From the NCBI RefSeq assembly GCF_017837635.1, contig NZ_JAGJRS010000014.1, positions 62,001-126,000 on the forward strand: 64,000 nt of DNA. Reading direction: 5' to 3'. This DNA is from Frateuria flava (GTDB lineage Bacteria > Pseudomonadota > Gammaproteobacteria > Xanthomonadales > Rhodanobacteraceae). Shown one piece after another: positions 29,321 through 37,983 of the stretch (its first letter is position 1; every line of letters begins with the position of its first letter). The notes below the pieces were generated by a model. The model had not been told where the DNA came from. It saw only the letters and a list, made by a program, of their open reading frames with translations, and searched no databases. The position numbers were made by a program, and so were the translations under genes.

Positions 29321-29375
29321 TGGGCAACAAACGTAGCCAATTCAGCAACACCGAACAATCGCCCGCAGACCCCCC

Positions 29376-30302
29376 TCAACTTTCGGCGTAGCTACGTTCG
29401 ATGAGGGGCATGGCCCGCTGCAGGTCTGCCTTATCGCGGATGCAGACCTCGACGTCCCCGGTGCCCCATTTGCCGATGCCGCTCACATCTCGGCTGAAGC
29501 CGTCCTCAAGTACGACCGTGGCCGGGTCCAGCTTGAGCAGAACCAGCAGCTTGTCCTTGTACGGCACCACGCAGGCGAAGTTCTTCAGGCGGCGGAACGC
29601 GATGTATTGCTTGAGCTGCTTCTCCTGAACGTCGTCACCCAGCGAAAGCAGTTGACTGGCAAGCGCCTCATATACCTCCCTGATGATCGGCTGCGCCTGG
29701 CCAAGTTGATCCTCGGCCGTCTTGTCCTTGCCGCCGGCCTTCGCCTTCTCCGCTCCGGATGCCGAAGAAGCCGCCTTCGCGACGGTGGCGTCGCCCACGC
29801 TCACGCTGTTGACCAGATCCAGCAGCAGCAAATCGTCCCCGAACAGCTTGTAGCGGATCAGCTCGATGTTGCGAGGAATCTGCTGCACGGCGTGCTGGTC
29901 GTAGCGGGTGAAGTCGGCGGCGATGCACAGCAGGCGCGTGCCGGACCAGTCGATCTGCTCGGCCACGTCCTTACCCAGCTTTTCCATCACCAGCCACTGG
30001 AACTCCGCGCGGTGGTCCAGCAGCCAGTCCAGGTAGAACAGGCCCTGGTTGATCACGTTCTCGTTGCTGTGCCGCTTGTACTCGACAATCACCGGGCAGC
30101 CGTTCTCGTCCAGCCCCAGCGAGTCGATGCGGCCCTTGTGGGTCTTGCCGGTGACGTACTCGGTGGCGAGGAAGCGCACGCCGAGGAAGGTCGGCATCTG
30201 CGCCTCGATCAGGGATTGCAGGTGCTTTTCCACGGCTGCGGCGCGGCCGGCCAGCTCATGCGCGGTCCCTGAGGCGAGCCGGAACAATTGAATGTCACTC
30301 AT
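29376..30302 (-). CDS. PD-(D/E)XK nuclease-like protein with C-terminal DUF5655-type domain
   Basis: 308 aa. The N-terminal half has a restriction-nuclease-like core: GRIDSLGLDENGCPVIVEYKR with Asp60, Glu74 and Lys76, as in NucS/RecB-type folds. A charged linker (about residues 178-200) leads to a C-terminal domain (KQYIAFRRLKNFACVVPYKDKLLVLLKLDP, then GTGDVEVCIRD) matching what I know as DUF5655. Such proteins are often found beside type I R-M genes; their role is not established. It lies between the unknown gene at 30335 and the MNT gene on the same strand. Confidence 0.75.
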   Translation of the reverse strand: MSDIQLFRLASGTAHELAGRAAAVEKHLQSLIEAQMPTFLGVRFLATEYVTGKTHKGRIDSLGLDENGCPVIVEYKRHSNENVINQGLFYLDWLLDHRAEFQWLVMEKLGKDVAEQIDWSGTRLLCIAADFTRYDQHAVQQIPRNIELIRYKLFGDDLLLLDLVNSVSVGDATVAKAASSASGAEKAKAGGKDKTAEDQLGQAQPIIREVYEALASQLLSLGDDVQEKQLKQYIAFRRLKNFACVVPYKDKLLVLLKLDPATVVLEDGFSRDVSGIGKWGTGDVEVCIRDKADLQRAMPLIERSYAES

Positions 30303-30334
30303 ACGCTTCCCTTCTCCCCTGAGTTGAAACCGGA

Positions 30335-30790
30335 CTAACCAAAACCCGTCACCTTGCTGAAGACATTGACCAGCACGCCCTGCCCCATCGTCAGCGCACC
30401 GCGCGCGATCTTGGTCAATCGACTGGGCGGGTCGGGTAACTGGGGCAGGTAGACATGGCAGCCGGTTTTGAACGTGAAGTGCTCCGCCATGAAGCCGAGT
30501 TCGCCGGCGAGCGCTTCCTCGTCGAAGCCGGTGCCGTGGAAGCGGACGTAGCGCTCCAAGGCCACGCTGGCCAGCAGGAAGCCCTGTACTTCCTGCTCCC
30601 GGGAGGAATCGCCTTGCCAGCGCACGCGAAGCCAGCCCTCTTCCTCTTCATCGCCGGATTCGTCGACAGGCAGGATTAGCGTGCCGTCGGTGAGAGAACG
30701 GGCGCACCAGTCCCCGTCGTATCGCTCCCCCTGGTAGAGCGGCATCAGGTTGGCGATGAAGCCGACGATCGCTTCGCTCTTTTCGCTCAT
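30335..30790 (-). CDS. Unknown protein encoded directly after hsdS
   Basis: 151 aa, no family recognised. It has an acidic patch (ESGDEEEEGW, about residues 44-53) and no signal peptide or membrane segment. Its ATG overlaps the hsdS stop by 4 bp (ATGA), so it is translated with the specificity subunit. That coupling suggests a role in the restriction system, for example as an accessory or anti-nuclease factor, but nothing in the sequence proves it. Confidence 0.6.
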   Translation of the reverse strand: MSEKSEAIVGFIANLMPLYQGERYDGDWCARSLTDGTLILPVDESGDEEEEGWLRVRWQGDSSREQEVQGFLLASVALERYVRFHGTGFDEEALAGELGFMAEHFTFKTGCHVYLPQLPDPPSRLTKIARGALTMGQGVLVNVFSKVTGFG

Positions 30791-32106
30791 GCAGCGTGCC
30801 TCACGTCGATCTTGCCGGTGACGGCGGCGGAGATCAGGGCACTGCGGCGTTCTTTAAGAAGTTGGACAGCTTGCTCGGACTGCCAGCACAAGCGCGTCAG
30901 GCGACCCAATTCCTCATCCAAAAACTCAATAATTTTTCGCTGCTCATCGTTCGGCGGCAACGCGATTACGAACGACGCGATCTGATCCGGACTGATATGA
31001 GGCACGCTAACCCCCGTAGTCTCCGGCGAGAAGTGCGCAACAAACATCGGTGTTGACAGCCAATGCATCAGAAAATCCGAATTCAATTCGGAAGAGGTTC
31101 TGAGCAGTGCAACACGTTGGAGTAAGAGGCATGGCACATCCTCCTCTTTGACCTTTGCAACACGCATCCCGGCGGCGATCAGTGGGCGATCCATACCTAT
31201 GACCAAGTCGCCCACCTGCAACTCATATTCATCAAGGCCGTCATCTGTCGATCTCTCCCAGTAGACGACATCGTCCCAGCGAAGTGACCCAACCGAGACG
31301 TTGACTCCACGCAGAAGTTTGGTGCCGTTTCCGTTGTGATCGAACCCAGCGGACGGAAACGCATAGCCCGACAAGACAGATAAAAAACGCCCGCACTTAG
31401 TAACACGCCAATGCGCCGGCACTTCGCCCAGCCAGGGGATGCCGGAGTCCTTCATGGGGGCGTTGGGGTTGAGGCCGCGGGTGACGGCGTGGGATATGGT
31501 GGCCTGGCGCTTTTCGGCCAGCAGCGCCAGCAGCTTTTCCTGTTCGGCGATCAGGGCGTCGATCTTGGCGGTTTCGCGGTCGAGGAAGGTGGCGATGACC
31601 CGTTGCTCGACCATCGGCGGAACGGCCAACGAAATGTTTTTCATCTCGGAGAAGTTGGTGCTCCAGAGATCAGCCACGATTCCTTTTCCGTACCGATAAA
31701 ACTCTTCCTGAAACGGCACGCTTCGCAAGAGATGGTGCGCAAATCTGATGTCAATCTCAGGTCCTGGAACCAGGACTATGTTGATAAGCGAACACGAACC
31801 ATCGTAGTCAGAGGCTCCCGACGAGCCTTTCCGATCTGACCGACCGTTGATAACGAAGTCGCCCCGGCAGACCTTCTTTCGGTTAGCCCCATCATCTGTC
31901 TTTGCGACGTGCTCTAGCTGCGGAACGACGCCGTTGCGTGTAATCGACAGTGGAGCGAAGTCTTCATCGCTAACCTTCTCGCGCCTCTCCGCAAAGTGGT
32001 AGCCAAGCCGTTGGACTGCCCAGTGTCCGGGCACAGGTCCCAGCCAGTTCACTCCGCTTTCTTTGTATTCCGGATAACGCGGCAAGCTCACGACCGCACC
32101 CCGCAC
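30787..32106 (-). CDS. hsdS: Type I restriction enzyme specificity subunit (HsdS)
   Basis: About 434-439 aa. Two target-recognition domains, each introduced by a matching segment (ESGVNWLGPVPGHW and DSGIPWLGEVPAHW), alternate with conserved helical spacers (FLDRETAKIDALIAEQEKLLALLAEKR and FLDEELGRLTRLCWQSEQAVQLLKERR). The recognition domains are visibly less GC-rich than the neighbours, as expected for exchanged sequence. The GTG at 32106 or the GTG at 32091 (encoding VSLPRYPEYKESG) may be the start; the latter fits the family better. The target sequence cannot be read off. Confidence 0.94.
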   Translation of the reverse strand: MRGAVVSLPRYPEYKESGVNWLGPVPGHWAVQRLGYHFAERREKVSDEDFAPLSITRNGVVPQLEHVAKTDDGANRKKVCRGDFVINGRSDRKGSSGASDYDGSCSLINIVLVPGPEIDIRFAHHLLRSVPFQEEFYRYGKGIVADLWSTNFSEMKNISLAVPPMVEQRVIATFLDRETAKIDALIAEQEKLLALLAEKRQATISHAVTRGLNPNAPMKDSGIPWLGEVPAHWRVTKCGRFLSVLSGYAFPSAGFDHNGNGTKLLRGVNVSVGSLRWDDVVYWERSTDDGLDEYELQVGDLVIGMDRPLIAAGMRVAKVKEEDVPCLLLQRVALLRTSSELNSDFLMHWLSTPMFVAHFSPETTGVSVPHISPDQIASFVIALPPNDEQRKIIEFLDEELGRLTRLCWQSEQAVQLLKERRSALISAAVTGKIDVRHAA

Positions 32107-32245
32107 AAGCCAAGGCGCTGGATGCCAGCGTGCGCTGGCATGACGGTGGGGCTGATGGTGATGCTGCTGCTGGTGAGGAGGATGGGGGGCTGGGCGTGGG
32201 CGTGCGGGAGCGCGCGGTGGGGCTGGGGCGGGATGGGCTGCGTGG

Positions 32246-34084
32246 TCATTCGGTCAGCTCTCCCAGCATGGCCATGATCCGCGCCGAGACGGCCTTCAGC
32301 TCCTCGTCGATATCGTGCAGCGGGCGCGGCGGCTCGAACACGTAGAAGTGGCGATTGAAGGGTATCTCGTAGCCGACCTTGCTCTTGGCCTCGTCGATCC
32401 AGGCATCGGGGGCGTGCGGCAGCACTTCGCGCTCGAAGTAGGCCTGGATGTCCTCACCCAGCGGCACGTTCTCGGTGTCGCGCAAGCTGCTGTCCGGTTG
32501 CGGCTGGCCCTTCTGTTTGCCCTTCTGGCCCAGCACCACCTTGCCCTGCTCGTCGCGCAGCGGGCGCTCGACGGTGATGGTGGTGTAGCCGAACTCCGCG
32601 TTGCGGAAGATGCGCGCGAGCGGGGCCACCTTCACCTTGCCGCCGGGCGGCGGCTCTGGGGCAAATTCGGCGGCGGCGATGATGCTGCGCTCCACTTCCT
32701 TGCCGTCGGCGTCGAACACGGTGGCCAGTTCCGCCTCCTGGAATTCGCCGAACAGTTTGGTGATGGCGTCGATGTGCTCGTCGCTCATTTCCTTGCGCTT
32801 GGAGCCGAGGCTCTTGCGCATCTTCTGCCAGAAGCTGCCGGCGTCGATGAGCTGCACGAAGCCCTTGCGCTCGGCCGGCTTCTTGTTGGAAACCACCCAC
32901 ACGTAGGTGGCGATGCCGGTGTTGTAGAACATGTCGGTGGGCAGGGCGACGATGGCCTCCACCAGGTCGTTCTCCAAGAGATACCGGCGGATCTCGCTCT
33001 CGCCGCTGCCGGCGCCACCGGTGAACAGCGGCGAGCCGTTGAGCACGATGCCGAAGCGGCTGCCGCCGTCCACCGCCGGGCGCATCTTGGACACCAGGTG
33101 CAGCAGGAACAGCATGGAGCCATCGGACACGCGCGGCAGGCCGGGACCGAAGCGGCCGTCGAAGCCCTTCTCCTCGTGCTCCTTGCGGATCGCCTTCTCG
33201 ACCTTCTTCCACTCCACGCCGAACGGCGGGTTGGACAGCATGTAGTCGAACTTGCGCGCGGCATGGCCGTCGTCGCTGAGCGTGTTGCCGGGCACCAGGT
33301 TGGTGACTTCCTGCCCGCGGATCAGCATGTCCGCCTTGCAGATGGCGTAGGACTCGTCGTTGAGCTCCTGGCCGAACAGCGACAGGCGCGCGTCCGGGTT
33401 GTGGTCGCGCAGGAACTCGGCCGCCACCGAGAGCATGCCGCCCGTCCCCGCCGTGGGGTCATAGATGGTGCGCACCACGTTGTTGCCGGGGGTGAGCACC
33501 TCGTCGTCCTCGATGAAGATGAGGTTGACCATCAGCCGGATGACTTCGCGCGGGGTGAAGTGCTCACCGGCGGTTTCGTTGGAGAGCTCCGCGAACTTGC
33601 GGATCAGCTCCTCGAACACCAGGCCCATCTGCACGTTGTCTACGCGGTCCGGGTGCAGGTCGACGTTGGCGAACTTCTCGGTGACCAGGTACAACAGGTC
33701 GGCCTTGGCCAGCCGGTTGACCTGGGTGGCGAAGTCAAAGCGCTCGAAGATCTCGCGCACCTCGGGCGAGAAGCCCTGCACGTAGCTGGTGAGGTTGGAC
33801 TCGATGTGGTCCTGGTCGCCCATGAGCCTGGGCAGGTCCAGCTCGGAGGTGTTGTAGAACTTCACGTCCGAGACGCGGCGCAGGAAGGGATCGGGGTCCA
33901 GCCCGGCGGCCTCGCGCTTCTTCTTTTCCGCCAGCACCTTCGGCTTGCTCGCTTCCAGCACGCAGTCGAGCCGGCGCAGTACGGTGAACGGCAGGATCAC
34001 GCGACCGTATTCGGATTGCTTGAAGTCGCCGCGCAGCAGGTCGGCGACGGCCCAGATCAGGGCGGAAAGGGAACTCTGGTTCAT
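32246..34084 (-). CDS. hsdM: Type I restriction enzyme modification subunit (HsdM)
   Basis: 612-aa adenine-N6 methyltransferase. The start is the ATG encoding [19 protein letters not shown]; upstream in-frame codons lack similarity. The SAM-binding motif I is DPTAGTGGM (Asp209 onwards) and the catalytic motif IV is NPPF (Asn285). The N-terminal helical domain ([12 protein letters not shown]) is the usual HsdM_N. It is the first gene of the island operon: hsdM, hsdS, unknown, DUF5655, MNT, HEPN, HTH, AbiEii-like, hsdR. hsdM and hsdS are 139 bp apart. Confidence 0.97.
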   Translation of the reverse strand: MNQSSLSALIWAVADLLRGDFKQSEYGRVILPFTVLRRLDCVLEASKPKVLAEKKKREAAGLDPDPFLRRVSDVKFYNTSELDLPRLMGDQDHIESNLTSYVQGFSPEVREIFERFDFATQVNRLAKADLLYLVTEKFANVDLHPDRVDNVQMGLVFEELIRKFAELSNETAGEHFTPREVIRLMVNLIFIEDDEVLTPGNNVVRTIYDPTAGTGGMLSVAAEFLRDHNPDARLSLFGQELNDESYAICKADMLIRGQEVTNLVPGNTLSDDGHAARKFDYMLSNPPFGVEWKKVEKAIRKEHEEKGFDGRFGPGLPRVSDGSMLFLLHLVSKMRPAVDGGSRFGIVLNGSPLFTGGAGSGESEIRRYLLENDLVEAIVALPTDMFYNTGIATYVWVVSNKKPAERKGFVQLIDAGSFWQKMRKSLGSKRKEMSDEHIDAITKLFGEFQEAELATVFDADGKEVERSIIAAAEFAPEPPPGGKVKVAPLARIFRNAEFGYTTITVERPLRDEQGKVVLGQKGKQKGQPQPDSSLRDTENVPLGEDIQAYFEREVLPHAPDAWIDEAKSKVGYEIPFNRHFYVFEPPRPLHDIDEELKAVSARIMAMLGELTE

Positions 34085-34333
34085 GCTTGGAAACGCTTCC
34101 TTCGTGGGGCGCCAGCCGCGTCCCGGGTCTGCGGTCGTTGAGGCACGAGGGCACGTGGGCAAGCATCAGCCGGCGCAGCAGGCTGCCTGATGGCGTCACG
34201 GAGAACCCCCTGTGGTCCAACGCGTCCCGGCATCGTACGCAAAGGAGCCGGGTCAGGCGACCGCTGATTGCGGCAACGGGCGTCTGGCCGTGAAGCAGCA
34301 TCCGTGGCGATGAAGGTGAAACGGCGCCGATCG

Positions 34334-34639
34334 TCAGATCAACCCTCGAAGGCGCTTGAGGAAGGCAACCACCTGGCCTGGTGCCCACCCCGGTTGGTTG
34401 AGACCCATTTGGCCCCACAGTTCGATGACGCTGGCTTCCCTCGGAGTCGGAACACGCCCACCACCTCCGCGAGCGCAATCGGGAGTAGCCAGCGTGACGG
34501 CAAGGTCCCCTGTATTGATTGCCACCGTGGCGCATACCGACAAGCCGTCCTTGCGACGGCGCTCGACCTGCTGCGTCACCCAATCGGAATCGGCGTCTTG
34601 CAGGTAACGCTCTTCGCCAGCGATTGATATGCGGATCAT
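34334..34639 (-). CDS. Small unknown protein upstream of hsdM
   Basis: 101 aa from the ATG at 34639. No family recognised. The N-terminus MIRISIAGEERYLQDADSDWVTQQVERRRKDG and the C-terminal helix GQVVAFLKRLRGLI look like a compact folded protein, and there is no signal peptide. It reads in the same direction as hsdM with a 249-bp gap, so it may have its own promoter. A role with the restriction system is possible but unsupported. Confidence 0.5.
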   Translation of the reverse strand: MIRISIAGEERYLQDADSDWVTQQVERRRKDGLSVCATVAINTGDLAVTLATPDCARGGGGRVPTPREASVIELWGQMGLNQPGWAPGQVVAFLKRLRGLI

Positions 34640-34874
34640 GTCGCCCCCTTCTCTCGCTCGATAGAGGCGCAATGCTGAGATACCTGCGTCTCTCGGACTG
34701 AGACCCTACCGAAGGCTAACGAGCTTGAGGCCTCGCTACTAAGCCACGAAAGAACCCAAGCGAACGACGGCCAGCGAATCCAGTGCGCGCACCCGGGTCA
34801 AGATGACGGGCGCGGATGAAGCGGCGCGCACTTTGGACTTGGGGGGGGCGACAGCCAGGCAGGCATAACCGGGA

Positions 34875-35870
34875 TCAACCCTGGGAAGCGAGGGCCGCGG
34901 GTGCAACCGGCCTGATCGGCAGCAGCACCCGCACGCCATGCCCGCGCACGCGCGGCACGCTCTGGACCGTTCCATTCAGGTGCGAGGCGAGCAGGTGAAC
35001 CAGACGGGTGCCCAGGCCGTCCTTTTTCGACGGCGGGACGCCGATGCCGTCGTCTTCCACGCTCAGGGCCATCCCTTCGCCGACGGCTTCCAGGGTGATC
35101 TGCACGGTGCCGCCCTGCCCGTCCGGGAAGGCGTACTTGAAGGCGTTGGTGACCAGTTCGTTGGCGATCAGGCCGATGGAGACGGCAACCGGGGCATCGA
35201 CCTGCATGGGCGTGGCCAGCACGCGGACGCGGATCGGGCGGACGTCGCGCAGGAGTTCGGCCAGGCCGTGGCCGAGGGCGCGCAGGTAGGCGGCGACTTC
35301 GACTTCACCATGCTTGCCGGATTTGCGCAGGCGCTCCTGGGCTTCGGCGATCACGCGCACGCGGGCGACGGCTGACTCGAGCGCTTCGCGCGCGTGCGGA
35401 TCGGTCTGGCGCATGGCCTGCAGTCCCAGCACCGAGGAGATCATCATCAGGTCGTTGCGCGTGCGGTGGGCCAGTTCGTCCAGCAACAACGAAGTTTCCG
35501 CTTCCGCATCCAGCAGCTTGCATACGGCAGCGCGCAGTGCGTCGACCACCACGGCGGTCGCTACGCCCACCGCGACGAAAAGCACGAAGAACAGCAGTTC
35601 ATCGGTCGCAGGCGAGCGGCCATGAAGCGCCAGGCCGATGACCCCGTCGCCGAGCGAGGCGCTGAACAAGGTGGTGAACAGGCCGATCGGCCTGCCAAAG
35701 ACGATCGCCGAGAAAAACACGACCGGCAGGAACGGCAGATAGCGGTGCAGCGCCGGCGTGAAAAGTTGCTCCAGCCCCAGTACCGCCAGCACCAGCGCGA
35801 ACGACACGATATAGCCCACCGCGGCCGGAGGCCGCTTTCTGGACAGCACCGCGACGATCAGTTTTTCCAT
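34875..35870 (-). CDS. Membrane sensor histidine kinase (HisKA_2 type)
   Basis: 331 aa from the ATG encoding MEKLIVAVLSRKRPP; the longer frame upstream is not conserved-looking. Four hydrophobic segments lie between about residues 15 and 112, as in DUF4118-like sensor modules. A HisKA_2 box follows (DELAHRTRNDLMMISS, His135). The HATPase domain has ANELVTNAFKYAFP, then VEDDGIGVP and GLGTRLV. Such kinases often signal to stress or light pathways. It lies 82 bp after the hybrid kinase at 35953, probably in one operon with it and the KaiC-like gene. Confidence 0.88.
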   Translation of the reverse strand: MEKLIVAVLSRKRPPAAVGYIVSFALVLAVLGLEQLFTPALHRYLPFLPVVFFSAIVFGRPIGLFTTLFSASLGDGVIGLALHGRSPATDELLFFVLFVAVGVATAVVVDALRAAVCKLLDAEAETSLLLDELAHRTRNDLMMISSVLGLQAMRQTDPHAREALESAVARVRVIAEAQERLRKSGKHGEVEVAAYLRALGHGLAELLRDVRPIRVRVLATPMQVDAPVAVSIGLIANELVTNAFKYAFPDGQGGTVQITLEAVGEGMALSVEDDGIGVPPSKKDGLGTRLVHLLASHLNGTVQSVPRVRGHGVRVLLPIRPVAPAALASQG

Positions 35871-35952
35871 GCGTCCGCATCCCGCCTGAGAGGCAAGACT
35901 TGTGACTTGGAAGTTAAGCGGACGCCAAGGAAACGTGACGCTCGGGCCGAAC

Positions 35953-37983
35953 TCAGGCAGCTCCGCTCGCTGGCACCGTCTGCATCTGCTTCGGTTGCAC
36001 GAGCTCTTCGATGGCCATGGCGATGTCTGCCTGGCGGAACGGCTTGCCAAGGCGCGCCAATCCACGGGTGCCCTCCGCGTGGCCGCTGTAACCGGTGATC
36101 AGCAGCACGGGCAGGTCGGGCCGGGACAGGCGCAAGTGGCGCGCCAGCTCGGCGCCGTCCATGCGCGGCATTTTGTAGTCAGTCACGACCAGATCCACGC
36201 TGAGACCGTCGCGCAGCTTTTCCAGCGCCTCGCCTGCGCCACTGGCTTCGACGACGCCATGGCCCAGCTCGCGCAGCATCGCGGCGGTACCGTCGCGCAC
36301 CAGTTGCTCGTCGTCGACCAGCAGTACGTCGAGCGGCCGTGCCGGGGTGGGCACGCGGCCATCGTCGGCGTCGCGTCGCAGTGCCAGCGGGGCGGAGGCC
36401 GTGACCGGCAGCCACAGCTCCACGCGTGTGCCCACCCCGGGGGTGCTGTCGATCGCGAAGTGGCCGCCGAGCTGGCCGGCGAGGCCGTGCACCATCGACA
36501 GGCCCAGGCCGGTCCCACGGCCGGTTTCCTTGGTGGAAAAGAACGGTTCGACCGCCCGCGCGAGGGTTTCCCGGTCCATGCCCATGCCGGTGTCGGTCAC
36601 GGCGATGCGGACGTAGCCGGTACCCGGCAGATCCGGTGTTGGCGCCGAGGCCATGCTCGACAGTTCGATCACCAGCGTGCCGCCTTTGGGCATGGCATCG
36701 CGCGCGTTGACGCAGAGATTGAGGATCGCCAGCTCCAACTGGTGCGGATCGGCCAGCACCTGCGGCAAGTCGGCGGGGAATTCCGCGCGCAGGACGATGG
36801 TCGGGCCGACCGAGCTCTTGATCAGGTCGCGCATGCCATCGAGCAGCGCGGCCAGCTCCACGGCCTGCGTTTCCAGGCTTTGTCGTCGTGCGAACCCGAG
36901 CAGGCGCTGCACCAGGATCTTGGCGCGTTCGGCCGACTGCAGCGCGTTGGTGATGAGACGAGCGGCCCGCTCATCGTCCCCGCCGAAGCGGCGCTGGAGC
37001 ATGTCGAGCGCGCCGGTGATCGGCATCAACAGGTTGTTGAAGTCATGTGCCACGCCACCGGTCAGCTGTCCGATGGTTTCAAGCTTCTGCGCCTCGTGCA
37101 GCTTGGTCGTTGCGTCCTCGCGAGCGGCGGCTTCCTCGATCACGCGTTGCTCCAGCGTGGCCGTCAGGTCGCGTAGCGATTGTTCGGTGGCGCGCTGGTC
37201 GGTGACATCGGTGTGTACGCCCACCCATTCACGGATCTGGCCGCCGCGGTCGAACGCGGGAATTGCACGGACGCTGAAGGTTCGCCAGGCACCGTCGCGG
37301 GTGCGCAGGCGGTGCTCGAACTTGAAAATGCGCTGTTCGGCCCGGGCTTTCTCCCATGCCGCGAGCGTCGGTTGCACATCGTCCGGGTGCAGCGCCTTGA
37401 CCCAGCCGAAGCCAGCCGAATCGGCCGTGTCCTGCCCGGTGAGGCCAGCCCAGTCGGCTTGCTCGCCTTCCATCTCGCCTTGCGCGTTGTTGGTCCACAA
37501 CACCCCTTGCACGGCCTGCACCGCGGCGCGGAAGCGCTGCTCGCTGTCATACAGCGCGGCAAGCCGCGCGCGGGCCTCGTACTGACGCCGACGCCCGCGC
37601 AGCGCCGACTTCGCCAGACTCACCAGCGTGGTCGGATGGAAAGGTCGTTCCAGGAAAGTAACGTTGCCCAACACCGCGAGCAGGCGCGCCGACGCCGGGT
37701 TGCGTTCGATACCGCCGCGGCGCGTGACCAGGATGAACGGGAAATCGGACCACTCAGGCTGGGCTTCCAGCCAGTCGGAGAGCGGACGCAGGCTCGCCTC
37801 CAGCAGGCTCTCTTCGGTCACGAGCGCGAAGCCGGCGCCGGCTTCCATGCCGGCCACCAGCGTGTCCAGCGAGGGCGAGGCAAAACAACGGATGCTCGCC
37901 TCGGCCAGGATCGCGGAGGCCACCTGGGCATCGCGACCGTGGGGAGCCAGGATGAGGGCGCGCTCGGAAAGGTGTGGGATCAC
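35953..37983 (-). CDS. Hybrid histidine kinase: pseudo-receiver, PAS, kinase, receiver
   Basis: 676 aa, GTG start overlapping the KaiC-like stop by 4 bp (GTGA). The N-terminal 130 residues have a receiver-like fold pattern but no clear phospho-acceptor Asp, so they look like a pseudo-receiver. A PAS/PAC domain follows (about 148-265). The H-box is GQLTGGVAHDFNN (His313). The HATPase has NARDAMPKGG, DTGMGMD and GRGTGLGLS. The C-terminal receiver has Asp602 in VVTDYKMP. Coupling to a KaiC-like ATPase suggests that the kinase reads or is gated by its state. Confidence 0.92.
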   Translation of the reverse strand: MIPHLSERALILAPHGRDAQVASAILAEASIRCFASPSLDTLVAGMEAGAGFALVTEESLLEASLRPLSDWLEAQPEWSDFPFILVTRRGGIERNPASARLLAVLGNVTFLERPFHPTTLVSLAKSALRGRRRQYEARARLAALYDSEQRFRAAVQAVQGVLWTNNAQGEMEGEQADWAGLTGQDTADSAGFGWVKALHPDDVQPTLAAWEKARAEQRIFKFEHRLRTRDGAWRTFSVRAIPAFDRGGQIREWVGVHTDVTDQRATEQSLRDLTATLEQRVIEEAAAREDATTKLHEAQKLETIGQLTGGVAHDFNNLLMPITGALDMLQRRFGGDDERAARLITNALQSAERAKILVQRLLGFARRQSLETQAVELAALLDGMRDLIKSSVGPTIVLRAEFPADLPQVLADPHQLELAILNLCVNARDAMPKGGTLVIELSSMASAPTPDLPGTGYVRIAVTDTGMGMDRETLARAVEPFFSTKETGRGTGLGLSMVHGLAGQLGGHFAIDSTPGVGTRVELWLPVTASAPLALRRDADDGRVPTPARPLDVLLVDDEQLVRDGTAAMLRELGHGVVEASGAGEALEKLRDGLSVDLVVTDYKMPRMDGAELARHLRLSRPDLPVLLITGYSGHAEGTRGLARLGKPFRQADIAMAIEELVQPKQMQTVPASGAA

